A stretch of DNA of 64,000 nt from Hermatobates lingyangjiaoensis (taxonomy: Eukaryota > Arthropoda > Insecta > Hemiptera > Hermatobatidae): assembly GCA_026182355.1 (NCBI GenBank), contig JAPFBL010000084.1:13789001-13853000 (forward strand), read 5' to 3'. Below, piece by piece: positions 19,250 through 31,500 of this stretch. Each line of letters starts with the position of its first letter. Position 1 is the first letter of the stretch. A model generated the notes under the pieces. It saw only the letters and a program-made list of their open reading frames with translations. It searched no databases and was not told the DNA's origin. Both the position numbers and the translations under genes were made by a program.

Positions 19250-22200
19250 GTTCTTCAAAGTTTCCACAACCAGACCGCTGCCTTCTCTGGATGCTGGACT
19301 GACTGCAAGAAATTCAGATTCCGTAGTGGACAATAAACACTTGATATCTGGAGTCCCATGATGTAGCACCTCCGCTTACCTTGAAAACTATACCAGATGT
19401 TGAGTTTCTGCATGAAACATTTCCATTATAATCAGAATCACTAAATGAAGATCTTTTCTGATACGTAATGTTAATATTAGAATTAAAAAAAAATTATTGG
19501 TATTCAAGAATAATTTTAGATTGTCGACTATGTTAATCTTATTTGTACAACAACACATCGTTATAGAAGTCATTAAATAATAACGGTGTCCGAAAAAGAC
19601 TTAAAATTCCTTGCAATTCACAGTTATGAATTCATTAGTTTGAAAAGATTCTGTTTTAATAATCAATTTTTTGTTAATTCAGTAACTATTTAACCATTGC
19701 AATTGTTTACCAGGCAGACCTAAGGGTTTGAGTTTGTATAAAATCAACTTTGTAGACTAGATCTATTCTGTAGTAAAGTTTGTGTATATTACATGGACTT
19801 GTAGAAACCTAGAATCCAAAGAATTTATCATCTACCGTGCCTGAGTAACCAAATTAGAAGTGACAGAAGATTTAGACATTAAGATTTCTTGATATAAACA
19901 ATCTTATAGATTTTTCCAGAACTCAAAAGTGTTGTCTATAGTAACTGAAATTTGAAGATAATATTTTTCAAAAAAAGGAGCAAGTGCTAAGTTTTTTTGC
20001 AGAAAGTAAGAGTTAGGACATGGGGATCGTTTGGACGTCAAGTTAACATAACGCAAGATAAATTTGAATTCATTAGTCGATAAACTATTTATTTCAAAAG
20101 TCTTAGTGATAATTTAATAACGAGAAAACTATTATCTACTTTGAGGATATTTAAATATATTTAGAAGAACGAAGCATAATAATTGAACATATCAGTGGAC
20201 ATATTTATTTTCTAATAAGTATGAGTTAGTAAAGTTAGTATTATTTCGTGTCAGAATTACTGGGTATTACTCGTAATAGAGTATTGAATATTCTGTTAAT
20301 ATTTGTAAGTATCTTTTCATTTGTGTTTAAATTACGTACGTAAATCTTTAAGATGGTTGCAAGAAATTGGGCCATTTTTATCTTTCACAGTTTATTAGTG
20401 GTTTTTTTAAAAAGTAGATTAAACCTTTGAGCTCTGCTTTGGACTACTATGTTGGTTGAGTAGAATTTCGTATTCAGCATTGCTGTGCATAAATCTTACT
20501 AGCATTATTTCATTAAAAAAATAGTACGTGAATTAGGTGTTTTGTATTGTCAATTAAGTGAAACAATGAATTTCATAACCCATACTTTTTAGGAAATAGA
20601 CATCCAGATTTCAGTTCTGATTTATGATTTTGTTTGCTTCATTTTTTTCAAAAAATTTCAATGATCCTTTCCTAGTAATCCCGTTTGTTTTTTCGTCAAT
20701 AAAATAACAATTTAATTTTTAAAACTTTAAATGGTAAGCAAATTAGTTGCGTTAATGTTTTTTTCTTCACACCATCTCGGTTCAACAAATCAACCATATG
20801 TTTTTTAATTTCACTATAATTGTATTTGTTAAAATTTAACAGTGCATCGTCAACATATGGAATACCTTTCTTATTACACGAATTTAATGCATTATTGAGC
20901 TATTTTAGACCTAATGGCTTTGACATTGTATTATATAATATTCAATGTTTTTATTAAACAGTAAAACTGTAGTTGTGTTTAGATTCCATTCAAAAAGAGG
21001 TAGATTGAAATCCCCTACAGTAGGAAAGAGTTAGGGAATCTGGGAAGAAGTCATTTGTTATCCATTGCAAAATTTCTAAATACTATTCAGACTAAAAGTT
21101 GAATTTTTTTTTTGAAGAATCTGAAATTTTATTTTATAGAAGTTCTATTCCTGATTAGTATGATTAATGGTTATATATATTCAAAACATCAACGTCCAAA
21201 GCACAGTATGAAATAAAAAAATAGACTGATTTTTCAGTCCATATTCACTGTGTAAATTGGTAATAAAAGTATTACCATCTTTCAACCGTAACAACTGGTC
21301 TTCGTCAGAGACAACACTCAAATGAGTGGAGTTTTATGTTCAAAACGTATTTTGTTTTATTTGTTTTATATTCAAAACAATTTAGTTACAATTCCTGGAA
21401 TAACTATCAAAAAATAAATCACTCATTACTACTTAACTCCAAACGTAAACAATGACGACGATAACTTGTTTGAAGAAATGACTTATTGAAATTTTTGCAT
21501 ACTTTTATTAGAAGGTTTTTCAAAATAAACTTATTTAGGAAAATTAGATGAATTGCTGTCAGTTATTTTATCGAGAGATTGTTACACTGCTTGAGGGTAT
21601 TGCAGGACAGCTATGGTGGTGATTACAAGTTTTCAAGTTCAAATTTGTGCCGTTTGTTAAGAAACAGTAAGTTAATTTGTCAGTCGTTTTCCTCTAGATT
21701 CTAGAAATTAAAGAAATCTATATTCTCGAGTTCAGAAAAGAAATGTAATACAGTTATTTTATTACTCGAGCTAGCAGCTTGTTATTATTTAATTTAACAA
21801 ATGTAAGTAGCAAAACAAAATACTGTTACTTTGGAAATGTGAAATGAACATCTGAGTCCGTATTAACCAACTTTTTGGTCGCTTACTATATAGCAAGTTT
21901 ACGACCTACATTTTTCTAAAGCATTAGAGATTTTCTTTATTATTACTAAATCCCTTCTCTAACTATGTACCTTCGGAATCTCAAGATGTAGTGTCAGGAG
22001 CTCCGATGGAATTTATATGCATGTCAGCATGTTTAATCTTAATGGACGGTGGTGGGTTTTATTGAATAGTGCTGAACGACATTCTACAAATAACGAAATG
22101 AGATGACCCTGTTCATTGTGTACAACCATTTTTTCTCATTGTTACCGGCTAAATGACCTTGAGCCTCTCCAATCTGAGTACTAGTGCCCACGTGAGTACT

Positions 22201-22540
22201 CGCACTGAACTGAGCATGGTTAAAATTCTTTTTCTTTGATCGTAACGTAGATGTTTCGCTTTTACTGTCGCAATGTCTGATAACAGTTTGACGTATTTCT
22301 CTGATAAAATCAGTATGCCTTCTCGTCTGTTAAGAAGTTAAATTTGATTTTCTCTTTTGAATCAGTTCAATGTTGTTACTTATTTAACTATTAATAGATT
22401 ACACACTTATTGTTATCATTTTGCATTACTGGTCGGAATTGTGAGATTAGATACGATATTGGATACCTTTGACAGGATTATTACATTTTAAACTCAGTGC
22501 TTTATTATTTCTTTTCTAAAGCTGAGTTACAAAAATTACG
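19250..22540. other. upstream DNA of aralar, no gene seen
   Basis: AT-rich sequence without recognisable coding potential. A minus-strand hammerhead-like core (CUGACGA, stem GACC/GGUU, GAAA) at 21279-21308 marks another PLE relic. The aralar promoter and any 5' UTR exons should lie in or left of this stretch; none could be defined. Confidence 0.4.
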
Positions 22541-22555
22541 ATGCCATCCAAAACA
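22541..22555 (+). CDS. aralar1: aralar coding exon 1
   Basis: Only five codons (MPSKT), then donor GTGAGT. This is the least certain exon because it is short. It is supported by the in-frame join to exon 2, a good donor and an ATG in the position expected for the family's variable N-terminus. An alternative first exon further upstream cannot be excluded. Confidence 0.6.
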
Positions 22556-25500
22556 GTGAGTTTTTGATTTTCAGTTTTTAATAGAATAAGGATTCTCTAT
22601 AGACAGTAGTATATTTGATTGTAACTAAAAAGTATTTTCTTTCTCAGGGACCAGGCGGATATCCTAAAAGGGCAACTACTGAAAAGTTGAATGAAATTTT
22701 TCATAAGGTTAGTAACATTCCATATTTTTATTGTTTGTATACCTTAAATGTATATACATATTTGGATGAATAACAGTAAGCTTAATTTATGCATCATAAT
22801 TATCAGTCAATTTCATGGATATTAATGTGTTTTATTTATTTAATTATTTTATTACTTCATATTTAGTCCAGTAATATGAAGAAATTTAAGAAATAAATAT
22901 TGATATTAATTCAAAGGTTTTAATAACCCGCAGGATTTGTGTAAGCTTTATCTACTCAAATATTAAACTGTATTCCTGAATTTAATAATATAATGGAGAA
23001 ATTATAGTGTTCCATTTTACGCATCTCTTTGAGTGGCGATAACTTGTCCCCTCTTGACACATTTTTTTTGTGATTGACATATGAGCCATATTTCTTATTT
23101 TATTCTCTAATTAGGCCAGATATAGATTACTTTCGAACCAAGTTTTTTCGACATAAGCTTCATTTCTTTCTGTAGCTTTCATTCTTCAGATTGTTGATAA
23201 TTTTACCTGGTAAAGTGATGAATTAATTTTTTTTTTTTCAATTCATTATTTCTTATCGGGTAACTCAAGGACAGAGTCATATGGCCTGGTGAACATCTAT
23301 TATAATCACTTACTTGGGCGTTACTAATATTAGCTCAAGCCAATTTTATCACGTGGTTGTCGCAAAAACTAACTGATAGCTCATTTAAAATACTAATCAC
23401 TTTAAGATATAAACCATACTGTAATAAAACCTCTTGCTGTAACATCAGTTGCCAGCTTTCTGCAGGAGTTTACACTTTCCCTATCTGTTTTTCAAACTGT
23501 TTTAATTGTGTGCAACTAAAATCTCTCACAGCATCCAAGTTTTGTTTGTGTGTGCAGATGTTCATGCAAATTAATCAACTAAAGAATTCATAAGTAGGAT
23601 GCCTTCGAAAATACTCCATTGTTGGTTCCGACATTCCTAATGTCCCATATATAGAATAATTTCAAAGGCAAATGAGTAAGCATCGGAATAAATATTCACA
23701 ATGATAGTGTTTTACACTTTTCAATATTACTTTCTTTCCATTAAATCATTTCATTTAAATTATTATTTACACTTACCCTCTATCATTCCCTTTTCGACTT
23801 GTTCACATTTTAAAACATGTAAATTGTCTTTCCTGTAGTAGTTATTTAATTGGTTTACTAATTCCATTAATTTGAACTACAGTGTTTATTTTGAGTACTT
23901 TTCATTAATGTCAGTCATTGTGATTGTTGAAGTTAATAATAATTTAATTGAACGGTAATAGCAATGTTTAATACATGTTAAATGTGGGATAGTAAAAAGG
24001 TACTAATGAAATTTAAGAAATTTGGTTTATTCTTTATTAGAAAGATTCATAAAAATAAATAAAATACAAAGCTGAAGATAAATGGCAATTAGTATGCTAG
24101 CAAAGAAGTATCTGCTAAATACCACTTTAAGAGTGTATTGGCGGTCATTGTGTACACATTTTCTCAATTATATTTCAATTTTCTTCGGAAATTTCCACTT
24201 TTTGGGACTGCATTGTTACTAGGTGAGTTTAAAAAACCTTTGACTTGAAATATCCTGTACAAGTTTGCGATCTTTTTTTTTAAGGCCATTTTCGTAGTGT
24301 TCAACTTCTAGAAACCGTTTCCATTCTAGTGGTTTGACATTTCCCGTGTTCCAACAAAATGGAACAACTAGTTTCGTAGCTAAGATGAGAGTGAAAAAAC
24401 TCTTTGACGAACAACTCATAATTTGGAATGGTATACTCTGTGACCTCTATCAGCTTTAGTTTTTAAATCTACATTTATGGGTTTGGGTATATATCAAATC
24501 AAAATTTTAACAAACTAAATCTAAACCAAATCAGAATTTAGTGGTACAGATTACAAAAGGTACTTTTAAAATAACAAAGACAAGCTGTACTACGGATGTT
24601 TCAACCAGAATTTCCATATGAAGTTCAATCGATTTGTACAAAATGATGGTTGCCATCTTCCCGTAGTAATATTCAAAAAGTGGAACTTTTTAGTTTTTTT
24701 TTTTTTTTTTGACAAATTTCATGTATACTCTCTACTCATTTGTTCTAATTAATGAAAAAAAAGGAATAGTTTTGTTTAATACATGTATAAGTGTTTTTTT
24801 TATTGTCCTGACATGTATATAACAGTGGACTTATCAGCAAGATTTAATTTAATATTTTCTTAATTAAAGTTCGCATTAACATGGGAACATTATAGCTCGT
24901 TCGCTTAGTCTTGCTCTAAGATATTTGTAAAATACCACTTCAAATGACTCGATTAATCATGAAATTAAATACATCTCTCGAAATATTGAAGAAAATACTG
25001 CAAATAACTTGTATTTACAAGAAATTAAGTTCGTGGAATTTATGCATTGGCATTTCGCAGATGGTTTTCCAGCTATCGCTGGACATATAAAGGGTACGTG
25101 ACACATGTAAAAGAATGCAGATATATTAGTTACACTTGTTTTTGCACCGTGAAGCAGTTGTTACCAACTTTCTACCATCAGAATTGAAAATGGTGCTAGA
25201 ACAATGTGTTAAATGGTATACTATATCAAATCAAGACTATTAAAAAGTCGCTTACTTCGTCATTTAGGTGTGGACACAGATACGAATTCTTCATACTTCG
25301 CTCAGAAGTGCTTTAATTAAAAAACGAGATGAAAACATTTTAAAAAAAATAAAATGATGGTTTTGCTCATTTTTTGTAAGATAAAATATGGTGTGATACG
25401 CTAGCTCACTTATCTGTTATACTTTTTTTTTAATGACATGAATTCTGATATGCTGGCATTGTAATAATCGAGATTTAATGTCAAAATATTCGGAAGAAAC

Positions 25501-28500
25501 AATTAATTCGTTTTGGATTAACATTAGATGTGATTATCCCATAATTGTCAATAAATCTTTAAAAACATTATTACAATTTTCTACAACTTATTTGTACAAA
25601 TTCGCTTGCTCAGAAATAACCAATATAAAAATGAAAAAAAGATCGAGACCTTCAAATGTAAAAATGGGAGTAATGACCAGGTATATACGAAATCATAAAA
25701 AATAATCAATCTCAAATTTCGTATGAAATATATTGTTATAATTAATCACTCGATAAACATTCTGTCGTCTTTGTTGTACACATTATTTTATTTTGGATTG
25801 GATATTATTATGAATTATTTTACAGTGTCTTGTAGGTTAGTTCTATTTTAACTATAAAATATATTCCAATTTTAACTCCCAATGGAATGAATTAAGGAGT
25901 TCTTCGGTGCGGTTTGCCGTGTGAAGTCCGGCATTGTTATCGAAAAAAGAAAATGTTGGATGTCAACTTTCCTCGGCACTTGCTTTGAACTGCTCGCCTA
26001 ACGTTACACAAAGTTTCACAGTACCATCAGAGTTAACTGTTGCGCCACGTTTAAGAAAGCCCAGTAAGAAGTAGACCTTGCCTACCCGAGTGCGGTCACT
26101 GTGTAGCTGAGACGCAGGTGGCAGAATTCTATGACGAAGGAATTTCAAAGCTCCCTACTATGATAAGTGCGTCGATTTGTTTGGTGACTATGTAGAAAAA
26201 TACTATTTTAGTCACTCTCTCAGAAGTATATCGTGAAGTTTTTTTATTGTTCTTAGAATCGACTATAAAAATATATTCCACTAACTATTTTATAGCTAGT
26301 GTGCCGCCAAATTTTGAAATAGTTAAATCGATCATTTAACTAAATAAAGTAGTTTTACCACATATCATTCCAGTAATTCATTACTGTTTTCAAGATTTTT
26401 TTTTTCTAAATATAAATTAATAAGTAAGAATTATATTTACAAATAGAAGTGTTTTTTTTGCTATAGTCAGTCCTAAATTCCTGTGGAAAGTCCTAAATAC
26501 TGATTCGCCAAGAGAATATTGCCCCACCTGTAGTTTATATTGACTAGTCGATTTAACATCCGGAGTCCTAAATTTTGTCTTACACAAGAGAGTGGGAATC
26601 TTTAACGAGTAGTTTCCGCTGGGACTAACGTCTTTACTTCTTTCCCCATTACGACGTGAGTATTTTCTATATTCGCATATTTAGTAACAAGAGCAATTTG
26701 CTGGATTACTAACTTCTTACCTTGGTCAAATACATTAACCACTACCCCACATCTAAGTCCCATTAACTTTAAAAGCAAATGCTTGCATAAAGAAAAGGAA
26801 AAGGTTGTTTTTCAAAAATTCAAAAGTATCGTTTAAACTTTTGAGAAGTATTAAGTATTTATTTTTTCAAAACTCCTGAAGTATGATTATTGTGCACATG
26901 GTATATATGAATAATAGCAGTAAAAAAAAAACCTTCTATTAGTGAGTCATTCCAAATGTCAGTCTATTCATAATTTGTGTATTTTCTAAGGAAATTCGTA
27001 TCTGTTTTTTTTTTAACTGTCCAGTTCATTATTACCACACATTTGTATATATTATTATAAAATATCTTTTGCTACAGTATTCTTAATTATAATATGTACA
27101 GACAATTTTCGATTTAGGTTCATTAAGTTTAAGTTTTTTTTTTAAGTAAAAAAGCCAAAAAAATAACTTGAAATTTCAAAATTATAAAAGAAAGTGTTTG
27201 TGTAAATTTGAGTTTGCTTTGAGTACCAGTGCCAAACGTAACTATTTGAATAAATCTCGTTTAATTAAAATTAGTTAAATTTATTTTGCTTGAATTTACG
27301 TATTTGAAATTACATGTATGTTGTTATTTTACAATGTTATGTATATAATATATGATTTAGGGGTGTTTTATAAGATGTGGTAACTGCATTAATTGATGTC
27401 TAGTACAGTATGAACGGTATACATTACTAGAACCTACAGTAACAACTTACACTCGTTACTAACTTACATTCGGCCGTTCGGAACATAACTAAAACCGCAT
27501 ATTCTTCCATAGCTTTTAAAATAGACAGTTCAGTTCTTGTTTCTGATTCTGTGAATAAAAACTGACCAAGAATTTCTTTGTAATCCGTAAACAACTATAA
27601 AATTATCTTCTTCTAGATGATAATGTAAAATCGAACTTTCCTTCACTATAGCAGGACTGCACTTTATTTTCTTTTGAGTTTGAGACTAGTGCAAGAGTGA
27701 TTCCTACCATCTAGCTTCTGCTATACGTGGATGCCGATTTAGCTTTAGTCGGAGTGATTCTGACGTGACTCTGCAGATCATACCTAAGTCCTTACTATCT
27801 TCTGGTGACTGTTCAACACTGCATCCGGTTCAAGTCATTTCAATTTCATCATCTAAGTGACCGTGATTACTTCTCAAACACATGCAATCCTAAACAGAAT
27901 CACAGACACACTTTGCTACTGTTTTTACGTATTTTATACTTTTAAAATTATTGTGTATAATTTAATAATAATACAGATTATCATTGTATTCTTTTATTTT
28001 AAATATAAAAGTCCATTCTGTGTCATGTTTGACACTGGTGTACAAGTTTACATTGAGTTAACAGTTTTAGCAAGTGCATTGCTTTGTGCCTGATAGGTGT
28101 TTTATACATTTTATTTTAATTAAAAGATTAATTTGATTCAGGTTTGTTTAGATAAGCCTCTGTGATTAATCTTTATCACTCCCAATCGCTTAATTACTTT
28201 GTACCAACTGTTATGTTATTATCATATTTGTGATATCAGTTCTTTGAGAACTCACTATATTTCATAATAGAAAAATCACTCGAGTGAAATTTTAATTCCC
28301 TTTTTCGTAAATTTTTATCATTATAATATATGATTTATGGGTGTTTTATAAGATATGATAACTGAATTAATGGATGTCTAGTACAGTATGAACGGTATAC
28401 ATTACTAGAACTTACAGTAACTACTTACGCTCGTTTTGTAACTTACATTTGGCTGTTCGTTCGGAATGTAACTAAAACATATGTCTTAGTATCCCTTTAT

Positions 28501-31500
28501 AAAAGTATACATGATAGTTGAAATTTTGTGTTTTGTACACTTGAAGATGTTTTGATTTGTTTCTGTATTCATTATATTTCAATAAGAATATTTTGATTAC
28601 TTAGCCCTTTGATTAAACTGTGTTTTTCGTTAAGTTAAATACTATGATGATTTTGGGTTGATACGTACTTGTTACATTCTAGTTAAACTGTTACATTTAT
28701 TTTTGTATACTTATTTATAAAAAAAATAGTTCATACTGTCTTAACTTTTCTTTCGGAGTAGTTTAGAGAAGTTAACAAGGTTGTTGGATAAATTATTAGA
28801 GTTATCGCCCTCATTATGTTCTCTCCCTGCGCTTTGAGTCCATCTTCAAGAGCCTTCTGAACTGGTCCAGTGTTCTACTTTGGACACATCCCTGTCAAGT
28901 TCGTTTGATTGCTGTTTGTGTGATGTTTGTTTTATGTTGAAATAGTTGGCTGTGTATTTGGTTGGTTTGTTGATGATTATTGCATGTACTGATTTATTCC
29001 TAAGGTATTACGGTTGTATGGTACTCACGTTTAGCCCTTCGTTTCCAGCGGCTGCGTGCACTTTCTTCTCACAAAAGAAAGAGTACAGAAGTTCTCTCTA
29101 ACTGAGACATTATCATTTTTTAGCCTTAAAACTGTATATGAAAGAGTCATTTACGATGATCAACTCAATGCCAATAAACTATTTTAACATTTTCAGATGT
29201 TGAAAATATTTATAAAAACCCCATTAGATGAACTAAAAGAGGGACGTAGTAACTTATAAACAAACTCACTTCAGTGCACCGAACAGTAAACCTACCCAGT
29301 AGGTTTCAGAAGATACGTGATGTGAAAACTGTTGGTGGAGGAGCTAACGTTGTAGGAACTTTGATTGTTGATTACTGTAATAATATTGTTAGAAATCGTA
29401 GTTCTAACTTGATTTAGATTTATTAACGTATGTAAAATGATGTTAGTTAAAGGAAGGTGTTCAGATGTTCAGTATGCTAAATTTTCCCATGGTTAGTTGA
29501 AACTTTCTTTCGATATTCGTAATTAACGGTCGCTTTTGAATTTAATTTAATTTTAAGAATTTTGTTAGATAACAGATTTAAGTTAACCTAGTTATAACAT
29601 TTTAAAAACCAGGTTAAATTTTACAAAGTCCGAGATGAAAGTCCGGACTCCGTTGGTCACGGTGTCGGGTGGTGTCACTTAGGTTAGAGATAGAAGGTAA
29701 AAATGATACCAAATATTTTGTATAATACAACATATTTGTCAATATACATCAATTAGCATTTGAAGCAACAAGAAATACAGGAAAGATGCTAGTTTATAAT
29801 TTTGATATCCATAAACATAGTTACAGATAAGGAATTTTCATTTTAACTGTCATAGATACATACGTTACATTTGCATTGTCAGTGATATGTATAATAAAGG
29901 TGAGAAGTATATCTAATGTGGAATTTGTTGTTCCTTACATCAAGTTTTAAGAATATCGGGTAGATAATTCTTCGTATTCATTAGTTATGACGTAATAGCA
30001 GTCAATTCATTTCAACTTTTTTTCTGTTCGCAGATTTTATAAAATTATTGAGTAAAACAGTTTTTCACAGGTTGATTATCTTTTCACAAACATCTTTAAA
30101 ACAGCCTGAGTAAATTTTTTCAATGCTGTAAAATTATTTGATCAAGCATCCTATACACTTAATATATTATTTTAAATTTTTTTTATTATTATATATACCA
30201 TCTTATTTCCTCACAATATACTGTATTGAAATTGTACATTCCATTTCTAAATTATAAATAGATATATTTTGTTCAATGGCGCATTGAATTCGGTTTCATA
30301 TGTGTAAAGTAAAATGTAATTTGTGGACTTTTAAATTGATTGCATTTTTCCTGAAGATGTATATATATATATGAAGTTTAAACCACAAGGAAAAAATGGA
30401 AATAAATGCTCTGAGGCCTTTCAATTTATATCATCAGAGAACAAACAAAGTATACAAAAATGATTTTATTTTTTTTTATACTTTGTTTGTTCTTCGATAT
30501 CATAAATTAAAAGGTCCAGAGCTTTTATTTCCACTGTTTTCCTTTTTCCTTCTGGTTTAAACTTGATTGATTGCATCACGTATTTGTTTATTGTGATTTG
30601 TTTGCAATTTATATATATATATATATAATTCAAAGAAACGGTCCAGCGGACTTTTTTAAAAATAAAATAAATTGAAAACGAAGGAAACACACAGAAAGAC
30701 ACAGACATAACTCACATCGAAATATCGATGTGAGTTATGTCTGTGTGTTTCCTTCGTTTTGAATTTATTTTATATATATATTCACTGATAAAACGAAATA
30801 CGATCCAAACTGGACACAATAAGAGTTCGAGATTAACAAAGAGCAATACACAAAGTAGGGAAACACACTTACAGACTCAAATTTTCGGGTAATCCGTCTT
30901 CAGGAGAAAAGAGAATGGGAGACCAAGCACGTTGTAGACGCAACGGCAAGTAACCCGTTACTTGCAACGGGTTACTTGTAACCTGTGTTACAAGCAACGG
31001 GTTACTTGCCGTTGCGTCTTCAACGTGCTTGGTCTCCCATTCTCTTTTCTCCTGAAGACGGATTACCCGAAAATTTGAGTCTGTAAGTGTGTTTCCCTAC
31101 TTTGTGTGTTGCTCTTTGTTAATCTCGAACTCTTATATATATATATAGCAGATTTAATAATATATCGACCGTTTTATAGAATAGGTGTGTTCTCTAATCA
31201 GGATTCGGTCAATTTTCTAGGATAAAAAATCAAACTCTCGTTACCAACGTTTCGGTTTTATTTAAAACCTTTTTCATAGGCATCTTCTCCATACTCCATG
31301 ATGAAAAGTCTTATACTTACTTTTGCATCCTCTATAACGTATAAGACCCACATCCCCTCCGTGATTGATGTTTTGAAGATGATTACGGAAAGTAATCAAA
31401 ACGCGTCTACTAGAATCGCAGGCTATCTCAACCGTTGTTCTCATAAAGGAAAAGCTGTTTTTGGGCAGGTCGAAGTTCTTGAGAGACAGGAATTACTCAG

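Larger units (their letters stand above)
30781..31140. mobile_element. PLE palindrome with nested repeats at the centre
   Basis: Arms about 30824-30956 and 30998-31134 are near-identical inverted copies. Each has a hammerhead motif (30873-30911 minus, 31044-31082 plus). The centre carries extra alternating copies of CAACGGGTTACTTG and its inverse. Terminal hairpin CGATCCAAACTGGAC at 30801-30815; (TA)n on both sides. Confidence 0.75.

Noticed and set aside
27343..28478. LTR retrotransposon
   Set aside because: No primer-binding site, polypurine tract, TG...CA ends or gag-pol protein could be seen between the repeats.
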